A stretch of DNA of 64,000 bases from the NCBI RefSeq assembly GCF_003576595.1, contig NZ_NQOU01000001.1:250337-314336 (forward strand), written 5' to 3'. The stretch comes from Neopusillimonas maritima (GTDB lineage Bacteria; Pseudomonadota; Gammaproteobacteria; Burkholderiales; Burkholderiaceae_B). Below the pieces are notes generated by a model. That model worked only from the letters and a program-made list of their open reading frames with translations, did no database searches and had not been told where the DNA came from. A program made the translations under genes and the position numbers. This document shows positions 47,645 to 56,140 of this stretch, piece by piece (position 1 is the first letter of the stretch; each line of letters begins with the position of its first letter).

Positions 47645-48868
47645 ATGGAAAAAGACCCGAATAAGGGATTTATTGCGGTGCTGGGCTGGAGCCTGCGCTG
47701 TATTGATGCGCTCGAAAATTTCGACCGGCGCTATATTGTTGTCGCCCCACCCTGGGCTGAAGATTACGCCAAAGAACATAATATTCCGTTTATATCCTGG
47801 GATTTCGAGCGTCTTAACGATCGCTCTTATGAATTGGCGATTACGCTGCAGGAAATGGGCGTCGATGTCGCTGTACCGCTATTCGAGGAAACGGTGGAAT
47901 GGGCCGGGGCCGTTAACTCCGTTTTGCTCGACAACCCCCGCTTGCTGGGTCAGTCGATGTTGTTCCGCGACAAATCGCTCATGAAGCGTCGCGCACAATT
48001 AGGCGGTATCCGCGTTGGCATTTTCGAAGAAGCCATGGATCGAAACGACGTGATCCGGTTTCTGAAGCGGGTAAACCAAACCTTGCTCAAGCTTGACGGC
48101 GACCCAAACGACCCTATTCACTTCAAGGCATTCGATAAGGCCGGCTGTTTGGGACATCGTGTTATTCGTACGGCCGACGATGTCGCCACGATTTCCGATG
48201 ACGAGTTCCCCGCTTTAATGGAAAGCCATCTAAGCGGCTGGGAATTCGCAGTGGAAGCCTGGATTAAAGACCGAAAAATCCAGTTTCTTAATATTTCCGA
48301 ATATGTCTCGCTAGGCTACTCTGTATTCGTGCCGGCCACCCCTGAACTGGAAAAGTGGCGTGGCCGCATTACACAGGAAATAGAAAAGCTTATTGAAGTG
48401 TTTGATATCGATTTCGGTTTTATTCACCCTGAATACTTTGTTACGAGCGACGGCACCATGTATTTTGGCGAAGTGGCCTATCGTCCGCCCGGCTTCAACG
48501 TATTTGAGCTGCTTGAGCGGGTTTACGAATTCAATGGCTATCAGGCACTTGTCATGGCGTTCGACCCGAAAACAACGCAGGAAGAGCTTGACGCGTTTTT
48601 CCCCACACCGGTTGAGGATGCCAACGGCCACGCAGGATGCTTTGGCGTTTACCCACGCCGCCGTGTAGTGAGCGAGCTTGCCTTGCCCGACGAAACCGTT
48701 AACGATCCGTATTTCGAGTTTCACGAACTGGTGCCGCCGCTTGAGCAAAAGGTTACAAAACGCTCGGCATTTGGTACACATTGGGGGCTGATCTATTTCC
48801 ACGGTGAGGATCCGCACCGCCTGCGCGACCTGCTTAAGGCACAAGAAGATCTTGATTTCTATGTTTAA
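47645..48868 (+). CDS. ATP-grasp domain protein, putative carboxylate-amine ligase
   Basis: 407 residues; the start at 47645 follows a perfect AAGGAGGT. N-terminal Rossmann-like pre-ATP-grasp domain (about 8-105), then the ATP-grasp fold: phosphate-loop region with Lys161 (FKAFDKAGCLG), the adenine-binding strand ESHLSGWEFAVEAWI (Glu193, Glu200), and the metal-binding FGFIHPEYFVTSDGTMYFGE with EVAYRPPGFNVF (Glu276, Arg280). Such enzymes join a carboxylate to an amine or thiol through an acylphosphate; the substrates here are unknown. The gene directly precedes the papain-like protein gene. The dead DctM-type gene lies upstream, divergently oriented. Confidence 0.85.
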   Translation: MEKDPNKGFIAVLGWSLRCIDALENFDRRYIVVAPPWAEDYAKEHNIPFISWDFERLNDRSYELAITLQEMGVDVAVPLFEETVEWAGAVNSVLLDNPRLLGQSMLFRDKSLMKRRAQLGGIRVGIFEEAMDRNDVIRFLKRVNQTLLKLDGDPNDPIHFKAFDKAGCLGHRVIRTADDVATISDDEFPALMESHLSGWEFAVEAWIKDRKIQFLNISEYVSLGYSVFVPATPELEKWRGRITQEIEKLIEVFDIDFGFIHPEYFVTSDGTMYFGEVAYRPPGFNVFELLERVYEFNGYQALVMAFDPKTTQEELDAFFPTPVEDANGHAGCFGVYPRRRVVSELALPDETVNDPYFEFHELVPPLEQKVTKRSAFGTHWGLIYFHGEDPHRLRDLLKAQEDLDFYV

Positions 48869-48885
48869 GGGTAGTGTTTTGCCAC

Positions 48886-50919
48886 ATGGGTAATCCGCTT
48901 TACACAACGGAATCGGCTCAAAGCCCTTCCACAGCAGTTAATCCGGCATCTCTCGACTCGATGCTTTCCAAGTTCGACCACATGTTGTCGCAACTTGAAA
49001 AGGCTTCGCTTGTTGGTAAGGCAACATATCAAAGCCGGATACTGGAGGCCACTTGCCGGCTTTTGAAGCAGCCCGACAGCATTGCCGCGCTTCAAGGGCG
49101 AATTCAACGCCTCGACCAAGCGGGCATTTTTGCCGGAACCGACTGGAGCACCCCGGCCCAGCTTTTGCCGGGGCTGGTAAAGAACACGCTTGAAAAAGCG
49201 GAACCCCAAACCGTTGCACTTGAATGTTTAAGCTTGCTGCGGTTTTTGGCAGTTGCGCAATATACCTACCGCGTAAACGGGTTGCCCGCAGCGCAAGCTC
49301 GCCATTTTTTAACGCAGGTACTGGCCTTGAATCTCGACCGGATTCTGGGCACCGCGTCTGAAGTATCACGTGTGCGTGAGGGCCCGATGGGTCCGGCAAT
49401 CGACCAGTTGTTAAAACACGTTCTAGAGCAGATCGGCGCGGAAAGTATCCTGAGCCGCCTGGTGGATGAAGTGTGGCGTATCCTGACCCAACGGCCCTTG
49501 CAGGTTGGGCCGGTGAAGTCAATGATTGTGCAAATCGCCGTCGCCTTGCACGCCGAGCAGAACGGCATGAGTGATACCCGCGCAGTGGGGGCCGACCGCC
49601 TCATTAGCGCGCTGTTCGGCCCCACGCACTTATGCCGCGACGACCCTGGTCTTGAGGTTTACACACAACGCCTGAACGCGGCCGACCGCGGCGCACTGCA
49701 AGCGGAAGCCATGGGTATGGCCCGCGCCATGCACGACACCGGTCTGGTATCCGACTACCAGGTTGGCTTTGTGCAATTTATTATGGCCTCCGATCACCGA
49801 GACCTTCTACCTCAGGTACTGGGCCTTTCCAGTACCGGCCTGGATTGCCTGCGTTGCTATCAATCGCTGGTTAATCAGCTTATTAAAGAATCGGTCCATA
49901 TCGGCACCGGCGAGGCCATTTTAGGTATGGCGCTCATGCTTGAGCGCGGCATTTTGTATTCGCCGCCTATTGCCCCGTCATTGTGGCGACTTTTAGCGAC
50001 AGAACCCAGCACTGCCTGTACCTATTCTTTAGAGGTGGCTTTTGGCCCGACTATTCCCGCCCGACAACGCATGATTGCCGGGGTTATGCAGATGTTGGGG
50101 CAACCGCTAGGGGTGGGCCAGGGCAACAACCCCACTTGTCAATCGGCACGCGCCTTATCAATGTGGGCGTTGAATGACCCCGACTACTTGCTGTGGTTAT
50201 TGGCCCAGGTCACCCATAACGACCGCATTATTATGCATTTCGAAGGGCAACCGCTCGATTCAAGCCAATTACAGCTTGGCTTGGCGTCGAACATTCCGTT
50301 GGATGCCGACGCAGTGTCAATCCTGCTGGTACCGCACCTTGACCGTCTTTATGCAGAAATGGGCCGGCGCGTGGCAGGGCGTGGCGAAGACCCGCACAAG
50401 TGGATTAATCCGGAACTACACGGTTGGTGGGTAGGGCGCGACTTTTATATTGCGGTCGACATCGCAACCGGGCAGTTAAAGCAGTACCATCAATTCATTA
50501 CATCGTTCTATCAAACCTACCATCCGCTCTATAACGGCAACGAGCCCATTATTCACCCCCAACCAGCGGGGATTGCAGTCACCGACAGTTCAGGCGGGTT
50601 TGTAGGTTGGCATGCGATTACCATTATTCGCGTCGCGCTTGACCAAAACAACGAAATGCGGGTGTATTTTTTCAACCCTAACAACGACAGCGGTCAAGAC
50701 TGGGGCAATGGCACCGTGGTTTCAACACAAGGCAGTGGCGAATTGCCGGGCGAAGGGTCGTTGCCCTTTGCCGACTTCGCCTCACGTTTATATATTTTCC
50801 ACGACGACGGCCTGAAAGGGGCTGAAAAACCGCCTGTTGAAGCGAACGTCTTCGAAGATGTATACGAAAAAGCCAAAGCAAGTTGGGCGGCCGGCCGTCT
50901 GGCGGAAAGCCCCCTCTAA
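48886..50919 (+). CDS. Large protein of unknown function with papain-like Cys/His/Asn signature
   Basis: 677 residues from the ATG at 48886 (a GTG at 48874 would add four); cytosolic, with no signal or membrane segment. Residues 1-400 are almost entirely helical, without recognised motifs. Residues about 405-640 carry GVGQGNNPTCQSARALSMWA (Gln412, Cys418), GGFVGWHAITIIRV (His576) and RVYFFNPNNDSG (Asn597). The order Gln-x5-Cys ... His ... Asn is that of papain-like peptidases and transglutaminases, with the Cys at the head of a helix. The assignment is pattern inference, not a family match. It starts 17 nt after the ATP-grasp gene, probably co-transcribed. It could hydrolyse or transfer an amide formed by the ligase. 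Confidence 0.65.
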   Translation: MGNPLYTTESAQSPSTAVNPASLDSMLSKFDHMLSQLEKASLVGKATYQSRILEATCRLLKQPDSIAALQGRIQRLDQAGIFAGTDWSTPAQLLPGLVKNTLEKAEPQTVALECLSLLRFLAVAQYTYRVNGLPAAQARHFLTQVLALNLDRILGTASEVSRVREGPMGPAIDQLLKHVLEQIGAESILSRLVDEVWRILTQRPLQVGPVKSMIVQIAVALHAEQNGMSDTRAVGADRLISALFGPTHLCRDDPGLEVYTQRLNAADRGALQAEAMGMARAMHDTGLVSDYQVGFVQFIMASDHRDLLPQVLGLSSTGLDCLRCYQSLVNQLIKESVHIGTGEAILGMALMLERGILYSPPIAPSLWRLLATEPSTACTYSLEVAFGPTIPARQRMIAGVMQMLGQPLGVGQGNNPTCQSARALSMWALNDPDYLLWLLAQVTHNDRIIMHFEGQPLDSSQLQLGLASNIPLDADAVSILLVPHLDRLYAEMGRRVAGRGEDPHKWINPELHGWWVGRDFYIAVDIATGQLKQYHQFITSFYQTYHPLYNGNEPIIHPQPAGIAVTDSSGGFVGWHAITIIRVALDQNNEMRVYFFNPNNDSGQDWGNGTVVSTQGSGELPGEGSLPFADFASRLYIFHDDGLKGAEKPPVEANVFEDVYEKAKASWAAGRLAESPL

Positions 50920-50943
50920 ACCACCAAAAAAGTATGACCCGGT

Positions 50944-51597
50944 TTACGGCTTTGGGCTCGGCCCTGTCTTTGCCCCTTCGCGAAACGGTTTACTAAGAAA
51001 CCCTGAGCCCGTCAGACCAAATCGCCAGGGGGTTTCCACAGCCTTGCTGATACCAATGCGCGGACCCACACTCACCGGTAGGGGTGCTTCGGCCGCCCAC
51101 ACTTCAAAAGGCGGCCTGTCAAGCGGATGACCGTTGTAATCGCGGTGAATCGCCAGCGCCTGCCCCACCCGACCCGGCCCTGAACATAATTCGCGCAACG
51201 GTCGGCCGTCTCGACGCTCCCGTATGACATCCAAACCATATAGCGGTTCCAACGCTCTAATTAGTACACCCGCGCCATGGCCCTGCTCTCGACAAACAAA
51301 ATTCAAGCACCAGTGGATACCATACGACCGGTAAACATAGGCGCATCCAGGAGGCCCAAACATGGCTTGATTACGGCTTGTTCGTCCGCCAAAACAGTGT
51401 GACGCCGGGTCATCCCGATCGTAAGCCTCCGTTTCCACAATTCGGCCTCCCACACCATCCACCAGCAGTATTGCCCCTATAAGACGGCGAGCCACGCGCG
51501 ATGCGTCGTCATTAAAGTCACTCGATTTCAACTGCAACGTCATTTCCTCAAACTCGTGCCACGTTCCAACACCCCCCTGCTCCTTCGTTTTGCGCAT
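50944..51597 (-). CDS. 3-methyladenine DNA glycosylase (Mpg/AAG family)
   Basis: Base-excision repair of alkylated and deaminated purines. 217 residues: RRLIGAILLVDGVGGRIVET, EAYDRDDPASHCFGGRTSRN (catalytic Glu region), FGPPGCAYVYRSYGIHWCLN (intercalating Tyr) and RELCSGPGRVGQALAIHRDY. This is the mammalian-type AAG fold, patchily distributed in bacteria. An internal Met (MTLQLKSSDF, 19 residues in) may be the true start. It is convergent with the papain-like gene (24-nt gap) and interrupts the plus-strand run. Confidence 0.92.
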   Translation of the reverse strand: MRKTKEQGGVGTWHEFEEMTLQLKSSDFNDDASRVARRLIGAILLVDGVGGRIVETEAYDRDDPASHCFGGRTSRNQAMFGPPGCAYVYRSYGIHWCLNFVCREQGHGAGVLIRALEPLYGLDVIRERRDGRPLRELCSGPGRVGQALAIHRDYNGHPLDRPPFEVWAAEAPLPVSVGPRIGISKAVETPWRFGLTGSGFLSKPFREGAKTGPSPKP

Positions 51598-51659
51598 ATA
51601 TTATGCAATGCCCTTACTCATAACACAGCACTTCCGGTTCGCCCTAAAGGACTTTATAT

Positions 51660-52181
51660 GAACGTCTCATGCGCTCGTTGTCGTGTCCCTATGCACCTGT
51701 TTATTGCGTTTTGCCTCACACTGTTGCTCTCAGTCTTTGCAGCGCTCCCGGCGGAGGCGACCCAGCCAATTTCACATTGGGTCAATGCGCCACTCAACGC
51801 AATTTGAACGAAACCGGCCGCGAACAGGCACGACAAATTGGTCAATGGTTTCGTAACCAGACGATTGCAGTGACCCAAGTCTTAAGCTCGCAATGGTGTC
51901 GTTGCATGGATACGGCCACATTGGCCTTTCCCAGCCAAGTCACCGAAGCACCGGAATTCAACTCTTTTTTCAGCAATCGACAAGCCGAAGCGATGCAAAC
52001 CCAACGCGCGCTGGCCCGATTTGCGCGGTGGGACGGTCCCGGGCTGATGGTGGTGATAACACACCAAGTAAACATCACAGCGCTAACGGGGATTGTGCCC
52101 CGATCGGATGAAGGTATCGTCGTTAAATACAAAAACGGGGCAGTTCAAGTCGTTCAAAGGCTTAATTTTGGCGTTCAATAA
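51660..52181 (+). pseudogene. Histidine phosphatase family protein, inactivated
   Basis: A signal peptide (MHLFIAFCLTLLLSVFAALP) is encoded in one frame; the mature domain continues in another (APGGGDPANFTLGQCATQRN, LNETGREQARQIGQWFRNQT, SSQWCRCMDTATLAF, GLMVVITHQVNITALTG). At the junction (about 51740-51755) the segment that should hold the catalytic Arg-His (an LRHxxAPG-like motif) is missing and the frame changes. The second catalytic His (THQVN) remains. A deletion of some tens of bases has therefore removed the phosphohistidine site. Confidence 0.82.
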
Positions 52182-52253
52182 AACCAGGCGGAACCATTTA
52201 CCCATGTCGACTACAATCGATTTGTTTATTACACCGATTCCCAAGAGTACATT

Positions 52254-53408
52254 ATGTCGAAATTGTTGCCCGCCGTGGATCCCGATGGCTTGCTCGAATA
52301 TTCGGTTGTCTACACCGATCGAGCTCTTAACCACATGTCGGCGCTTTTTCAAGGCGTAATGAATGATGTTTCCAGCGCGATGAAACGGGTATACAACGCC
52401 GACGCAACCATCATCGTACCCGGCAGCGGAACCTTCGGCATGGAAGCCGTTGCCCGCCAGTTTGCCCACGGAAAGCGGTGTATGGTTTTGCGCAACGGTT
52501 GGTTTAGCTATCGTTGGTCGCAAATCTTCGACATGGGAAACATTCCAGCCGACACGCGTGTGCTGAAAGCGCGCCCAATGGAAGCGGGGAGTCAGGCGGC
52601 TTTTGCTCCGGCGCCTATTGAAGAGGTTGTTCAGGCCATTCACGAATACAAACCCGATCTTTTATTCGCGCCACACGTAGAAACGGCCTCGGGCATTATG
52701 TTGACGGACAACTACCTGAAACAGGTCGGTGACGCCGTGCGGGCCAATGGCGGGCTGTTCGTTCTGGACTGCATCGCATCGGGCGCCATGTGGGTCGACA
52801 TGAAAAGTTCGAATGTGGATATCCTGATCAGCGCCCCTCAAAAAGGCTGGTCGGCATCGGCCTGCTGCGGCCTGGTGATGTTAAGCGACCGCGCTTTGAA
52901 CCGTATTGAAGAAACCACCAGTTCAAGCTTTGCATGTGATCTGCGCAAATGGTTGCAAATTATGCAAGCCTACGAAAAAGGCGGCCATGCCTACCACGCA
53001 ACCATGCCAACGGATGCGTTGGTGGTATTGCGCAATGCCATTGCCCAAACCGAGGCGGAAGGCCTTGAGCAAACTAAAACGCGTCAGCGCGAATTGGGGC
53101 AAGCAGTACGCAAACTGCTGGGCGGATGCGGTTACAAAAGCGTGGCGGCGCCCGGGTTCGAAGCGCCAGGCGTCGTTGTAAGTTACACAACCAATCCGGA
53201 TATCCACTCCTCCCGCGCATTCACGCAAATTGGCCTGCAAACCGCCGCCGGTGTGCCATTGCAATGCGATGAACCCGCCGATTTCATGACCTTCCGCCTA
53301 GGCTTGTTCGGCTTGGACAAATTACAGAATGTTGACCGCACGGTTGCCTTGTTCGCCGATGCGCTGGGGCAAATTGCCGCAACCTATCGCACGGAGCAAC
53401 AGGCTTAA
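52254..53408 (+). CDS. Class V aminotransferase (alanine/serine-glyoxylate or AEP-transaminase-like)
   Basis: PLP fold-type I enzyme of 384 residues. VPGSGTFGMEAVARQFAHGK near 61-80 is the phosphate-binding region, LFVLDCIASGAMWVDMKSSN near 167-186 has the PLP-ring Asp, and ILISAPQKGWSASACCGLVM near 190-209 the Schiff-base Lys. The amino donor and acceptor are unknown. It lies 73 nt after the dead phosphatase gene and on the same strand as the ATP-grasp/papain-like pair 1.3 kb upstream. Confidence 0.88.
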   Translation: MSKLLPAVDPDGLLEYSVVYTDRALNHMSALFQGVMNDVSSAMKRVYNADATIIVPGSGTFGMEAVARQFAHGKRCMVLRNGWFSYRWSQIFDMGNIPADTRVLKARPMEAGSQAAFAPAPIEEVVQAIHEYKPDLLFAPHVETASGIMLTDNYLKQVGDAVRANGGLFVLDCIASGAMWVDMKSSNVDILISAPQKGWSASACCGLVMLSDRALNRIEETTSSSFACDLRKWLQIMQAYEKGGHAYHATMPTDALVVLRNAIAQTEAEGLEQTKTRQRELGQAVRKLLGGCGYKSVAAPGFEAPGVVVSYTTNPDIHSSRAFTQIGLQTAAGVPLQCDEPADFMTFRLGLFGLDKLQNVDRTVALFADALGQIAATYRTEQQA

Positions 53409-53589
53409 GCATCGGCTGCATTAGCGCTAACATTACGGGCGCCACAACCGGTGCCCGTATGCCTCCTTACCCATATCTTTATTTCCAGTAGAAATAAATA
53501 TATTCTTTTATATTATTTCTAATTCTATCGGCTCATCTCTACAATGAAAAGCAGATTTTTAAACTCTCCTTTAAAAAGTGTTTTTCTAT

Positions 53590-54132
53590 ATGAGCCGTCT
53601 TACTATTCACACCCTCGATTCCGCCCCTGAAGCCGCTAAAGAGCGCCTGGAAACTGCGAAAAAGAACAACGGTTTTCTCCCAAACCTGATTGGCGTTCTG
53701 GCTAACGCACCCACCGCCCTGGAAACATACCAGGTTGTTGGCGGCATTAACGCCAAAACCGGCCTGACTCCGGAAGAACGTGAAGTCGTACAAATTACCG
53801 CCGCCACGCTGAATGGCTGCGGATTCTGCGTAGCAGGCCACACGGCTCTTTCACGCAAAAAACTGGGAATGCCCGAAGAAGTCATTCAGGCGTTGCGCAA
53901 AACCGAAGCACTGAACGACGCCAAATTAAACGCACTCGCCCAATTCACGATTGCTGTGATGGAAAACAAGGGCGATGTATCAGATGAAACATTACAAGCG
54001 TTTTTCGAAGCGGGTTATACCGAAGCCAATGCACTTGAGGCTGTGTTAGGCGTCAGTTTGGCAACCCTTTGCAACTACGCCAACAACCTGGCTCGCACCC
54101 CCATCAACCCTGAACTGCAACCCCACGCCTGA
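53590..54132 (+). CDS. Carboxymuconolactone decarboxylase-like / AhpD-family protein
   Basis: 180 residues from the ATG at 53590. The AhpD-like core has the redox motif NGCGFCVAGHTALSRKKLGM (CxxC with following His) and LTPEEREVVQITAATLNG. Such proteins are alkylhydroperoxidases or thiol-linked auxiliaries. It is the first of five plus-strand genes leading into an acyl-CoA-dehydrogenase-like flavoprotein and an ABC transporter; 38 nt separate it from the flavoprotein gene. The 180 bp upstream are AT-rich and probably carry the cluster promoter. Confidence 0.9.
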   Translation: MSRLTIHTLDSAPEAAKERLETAKKNNGFLPNLIGVLANAPTALETYQVVGGINAKTGLTPEEREVVQITAATLNGCGFCVAGHTALSRKKLGMPEEVIQALRKTEALNDAKLNALAQFTIAVMENKGDVSDETLQAFFEAGYTEANALEAVLGVSLATLCNYANNLARTPINPELQPHA

Positions 54133-54170
54133 AGTTTGCAACCCACAGGTAATACTAGGACGTCAGCGCC

Positions 54171-55286
54171 ATGAATCAATCAGAAGCAATCATCAATGCC
54201 ATTTCCCAGCAGGCCCGCACCGAATTGCGCCCTCTGGCCGATGCCATCGACCGCGAAGGCTTCTACCCGGAAACGTATTTACGCGAGCTGGGCAAACTGG
54301 GAGGCTTTGCCGCTGCTATCCCAGAGGAATACGATGGTCTGGGGCTAGACCTGTCCACCCAAATTGATATCACCACATCAATTTCCCGTGAATGCGGCTC
54401 AACCGGATTCATGGTGTGGTGTCAGTCGACTTGTGCCTGGTATTTATTGCACTCCCCCAATCAAGAGGTTCGTGAACGTTACCTGAAAGACGTGGCGCGT
54501 GCCCGTATTTTGGCCGGAACGGGCATGTCGAATACCGTCAAGCATTTGGCCGGCATAGAAAAAATCAATCTACGCGCAGTGCGAACCGACAACGGCTATC
54601 AGGTAAGCGGGTCTTTGCCATGGGTTTCCAACATCAGCGCCGACCATCTGGCCCTGGTGGCCGCCTACGTGCAAGACGAGGGCTACATTATGTTCGCCGT
54701 ACGTTGCGATACCCCCGGCGTGTCCCTGCGGCCTTGCCTGGAGTTTTCGGGCATGGAAGGCACACAGACTCTATGCCTCCGCTTCGACAAAGTGGCGCTT
54801 AACCAAACCGACATCATTGCCCACCCGGAGCAATTCGGTGATTACATTAAACGCATTAAACCAGGGTTCGTGCTCGGACAAACCGGCATGGGCTTGGGCA
54901 TTATCGAAGCCAGTGTGGAAACCATAGAAGATACGAACGCCACACATGCGCACGTGAACGTCTTTCTCGACGATCAAGCCGACGATTTAAGCGCCGAACT
55001 TCAATCGTTGAAATCGCGCATTAAAGAACTGGCACAAGCCACCAAAAATGGCAACCCGGAAGTGCTGGATGTGTTAAAGGCGCGGCTGGCAACCTCCGAA
55101 CTCTGCTTGCGTGCCACGCATTCGGCCGTATTGCATACCGGCGCTAAAGGCTATCTCATGAATCATCCCGCCCAGCGCCGCCAGCGTGAGGCCGTATTCG
55201 TCGCCATCGTTACGCCGGCGCTCAAACATTTACGCAAAGAGATTCACGCTATCGAACACCCCGACGAACAAGCTCAGGCCGCTTGA
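54171..55286 (+). CDS. Acyl-CoA dehydrogenase-like flavoprotein
   Basis: 371 residues with the N-terminal helical domain (FAAAIPEEYDGLGLDLSTQI), the middle beta domain (GTGMSNTVKHLAGIEKINLR, SGSLPWVSNISADHLALVAA) and the C-terminal helices (LVTLKARLATSEL-like region and ATHSAVLHTGAKGYLMNHPA). The usual catalytic Glu and CoA-binding pattern are not obvious. Neighbouring SsuABC/TauABC-like transporter genes suggest an SfnB/DszC-like flavin monooxygenase or dehydrogenase acting on an imported organosulfur or similar compound. This is inference. Electrons might pass through EtfAB if it is a true dehydrogenase. Confidence 0.8.
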   Translation: MNQSEAIINAISQQARTELRPLADAIDREGFYPETYLRELGKLGGFAAAIPEEYDGLGLDLSTQIDITTSISRECGSTGFMVWCQSTCAWYLLHSPNQEVRERYLKDVARARILAGTGMSNTVKHLAGIEKINLRAVRTDNGYQVSGSLPWVSNISADHLALVAAYVQDEGYIMFAVRCDTPGVSLRPCLEFSGMEGTQTLCLRFDKVALNQTDIIAHPEQFGDYIKRIKPGFVLGQTGMGLGIIEASVETIEDTNATHAHVNVFLDDQADDLSAELQSLKSRIKELAQATKNGNPEVLDVLKARLATSELCLRATHSAVLHTGAKGYLMNHPAQRRQREAVFVAIVTPALKHLRKEIHAIEHPDEQAQAA

Positions 55287-55312
55287 TCTCATCCAATAAC
55301 ACCAGCAGCATC

Positions 55313-56128
55313 ATGCAAACTCGCTCCGCCTCCGTCACTGACATCGTCTTGCAAGCCCACAACATTGAACTGGGTTATGTACGTACAAGCCAACCACGCC
55401 ATACCGTCCTGACCGACTTTTCACTGACCGTGGCGCAAGGCGAAACCGTCGCCATTTTAGGCCCCAGCGGAGTCGGAAAATCGTCGCTGCTGCGCGTGCT
55501 TGCCGGTTTGCAAACTGCCCAGGCAGGCACGGTACATTTACACGGGCAATTGGTAAAAGGCCCCCACCCCAGGCTGGGCTTTGTCTTCCAGGACCCCAGC
55601 CTCCTGCCGTGGCTCAACCTGGAAGAAAACGTTGGTTTCGGGCTCGATTTCAAGCATCAGCCTCATTTAAGCGACCAGGAAAAACGCCAACGAATCAACA
55701 CCGCCATTAATGAAGTCGGTTTAAGTACTGCCCGCAGCCGCTATCCTACCGAGCTTTCAGGTGGCATGGCCCAACGTACCGCACTGGCACGCTGCCTGGC
55801 GCGTCAACCGGAAATTCTCTTGCTCGATGAACCGTTCAGCGCCTTAGACGAAATTACCCGCGAAGAAATGCAGCAGTTACTGCGCAGCATTACACAAACA
55901 CATCACGCCGCAGCCGTTTTGGTTACGCACGATATCGACGAAGCACTTACCTTAGCCGACCGCATCATACTCATTGGTCATCAACCCGGTCGCCTGGTTG
56001 GAGAATGGCGTATTCCGCTACCCCATCCGCGCGACGAAGCAATTGATGCACTTGAGCCTATTCGTCTTGAAATCGTGCATGCCTTGCGCAAAGCACGTCC
56101 CAAATCCGCAACCACGGTTGCCCACTGA
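55313..56128 (+). CDS. ABC transporter ATP-binding protein (SsuB/TauB-like)
   Basis: 271 residues from the ATG at 55313; a TTG at 55283 overlapping the previous stop is an alternative. Walker A GPSGVGKSSLL near 56, Q-loop FVFQDPSLLPW, signature LSGGMAQRTALARCLA, Walker B ILLLDEPFSALDE and the switch His in LVTHDIDEAL. Sequence resembles ATPases of the nitrate/sulfonate/taurine import family. Works with the receptor and permease encoded downstream. Confidence 0.93.
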   Translation: MQTRSASVTDIVLQAHNIELGYVRTSQPRHTVLTDFSLTVAQGETVAILGPSGVGKSSLLRVLAGLQTAQAGTVHLHGQLVKGPHPRLGFVFQDPSLLPWLNLEENVGFGLDFKHQPHLSDQEKRQRINTAINEVGLSTARSRYPTELSGGMAQRTALARCLARQPEILLLDEPFSALDEITREEMQQLLRSITQTHHAAAVLVTHDIDEALTLADRIILIGHQPGRLVGEWRIPLPHPRDEAIDALEPIRLEIVHALRKARPKSATTVAH

Positions 56129-56140
56129 GTTCTGATCACC

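Noticed and set aside
53434-53459. Terminator after the class V aminotransferase
   Set aside because: The inverted repeat TACGGGCGCC/GGTGCCCGTA has a mismatch and no following T-run, so it stays unproven.
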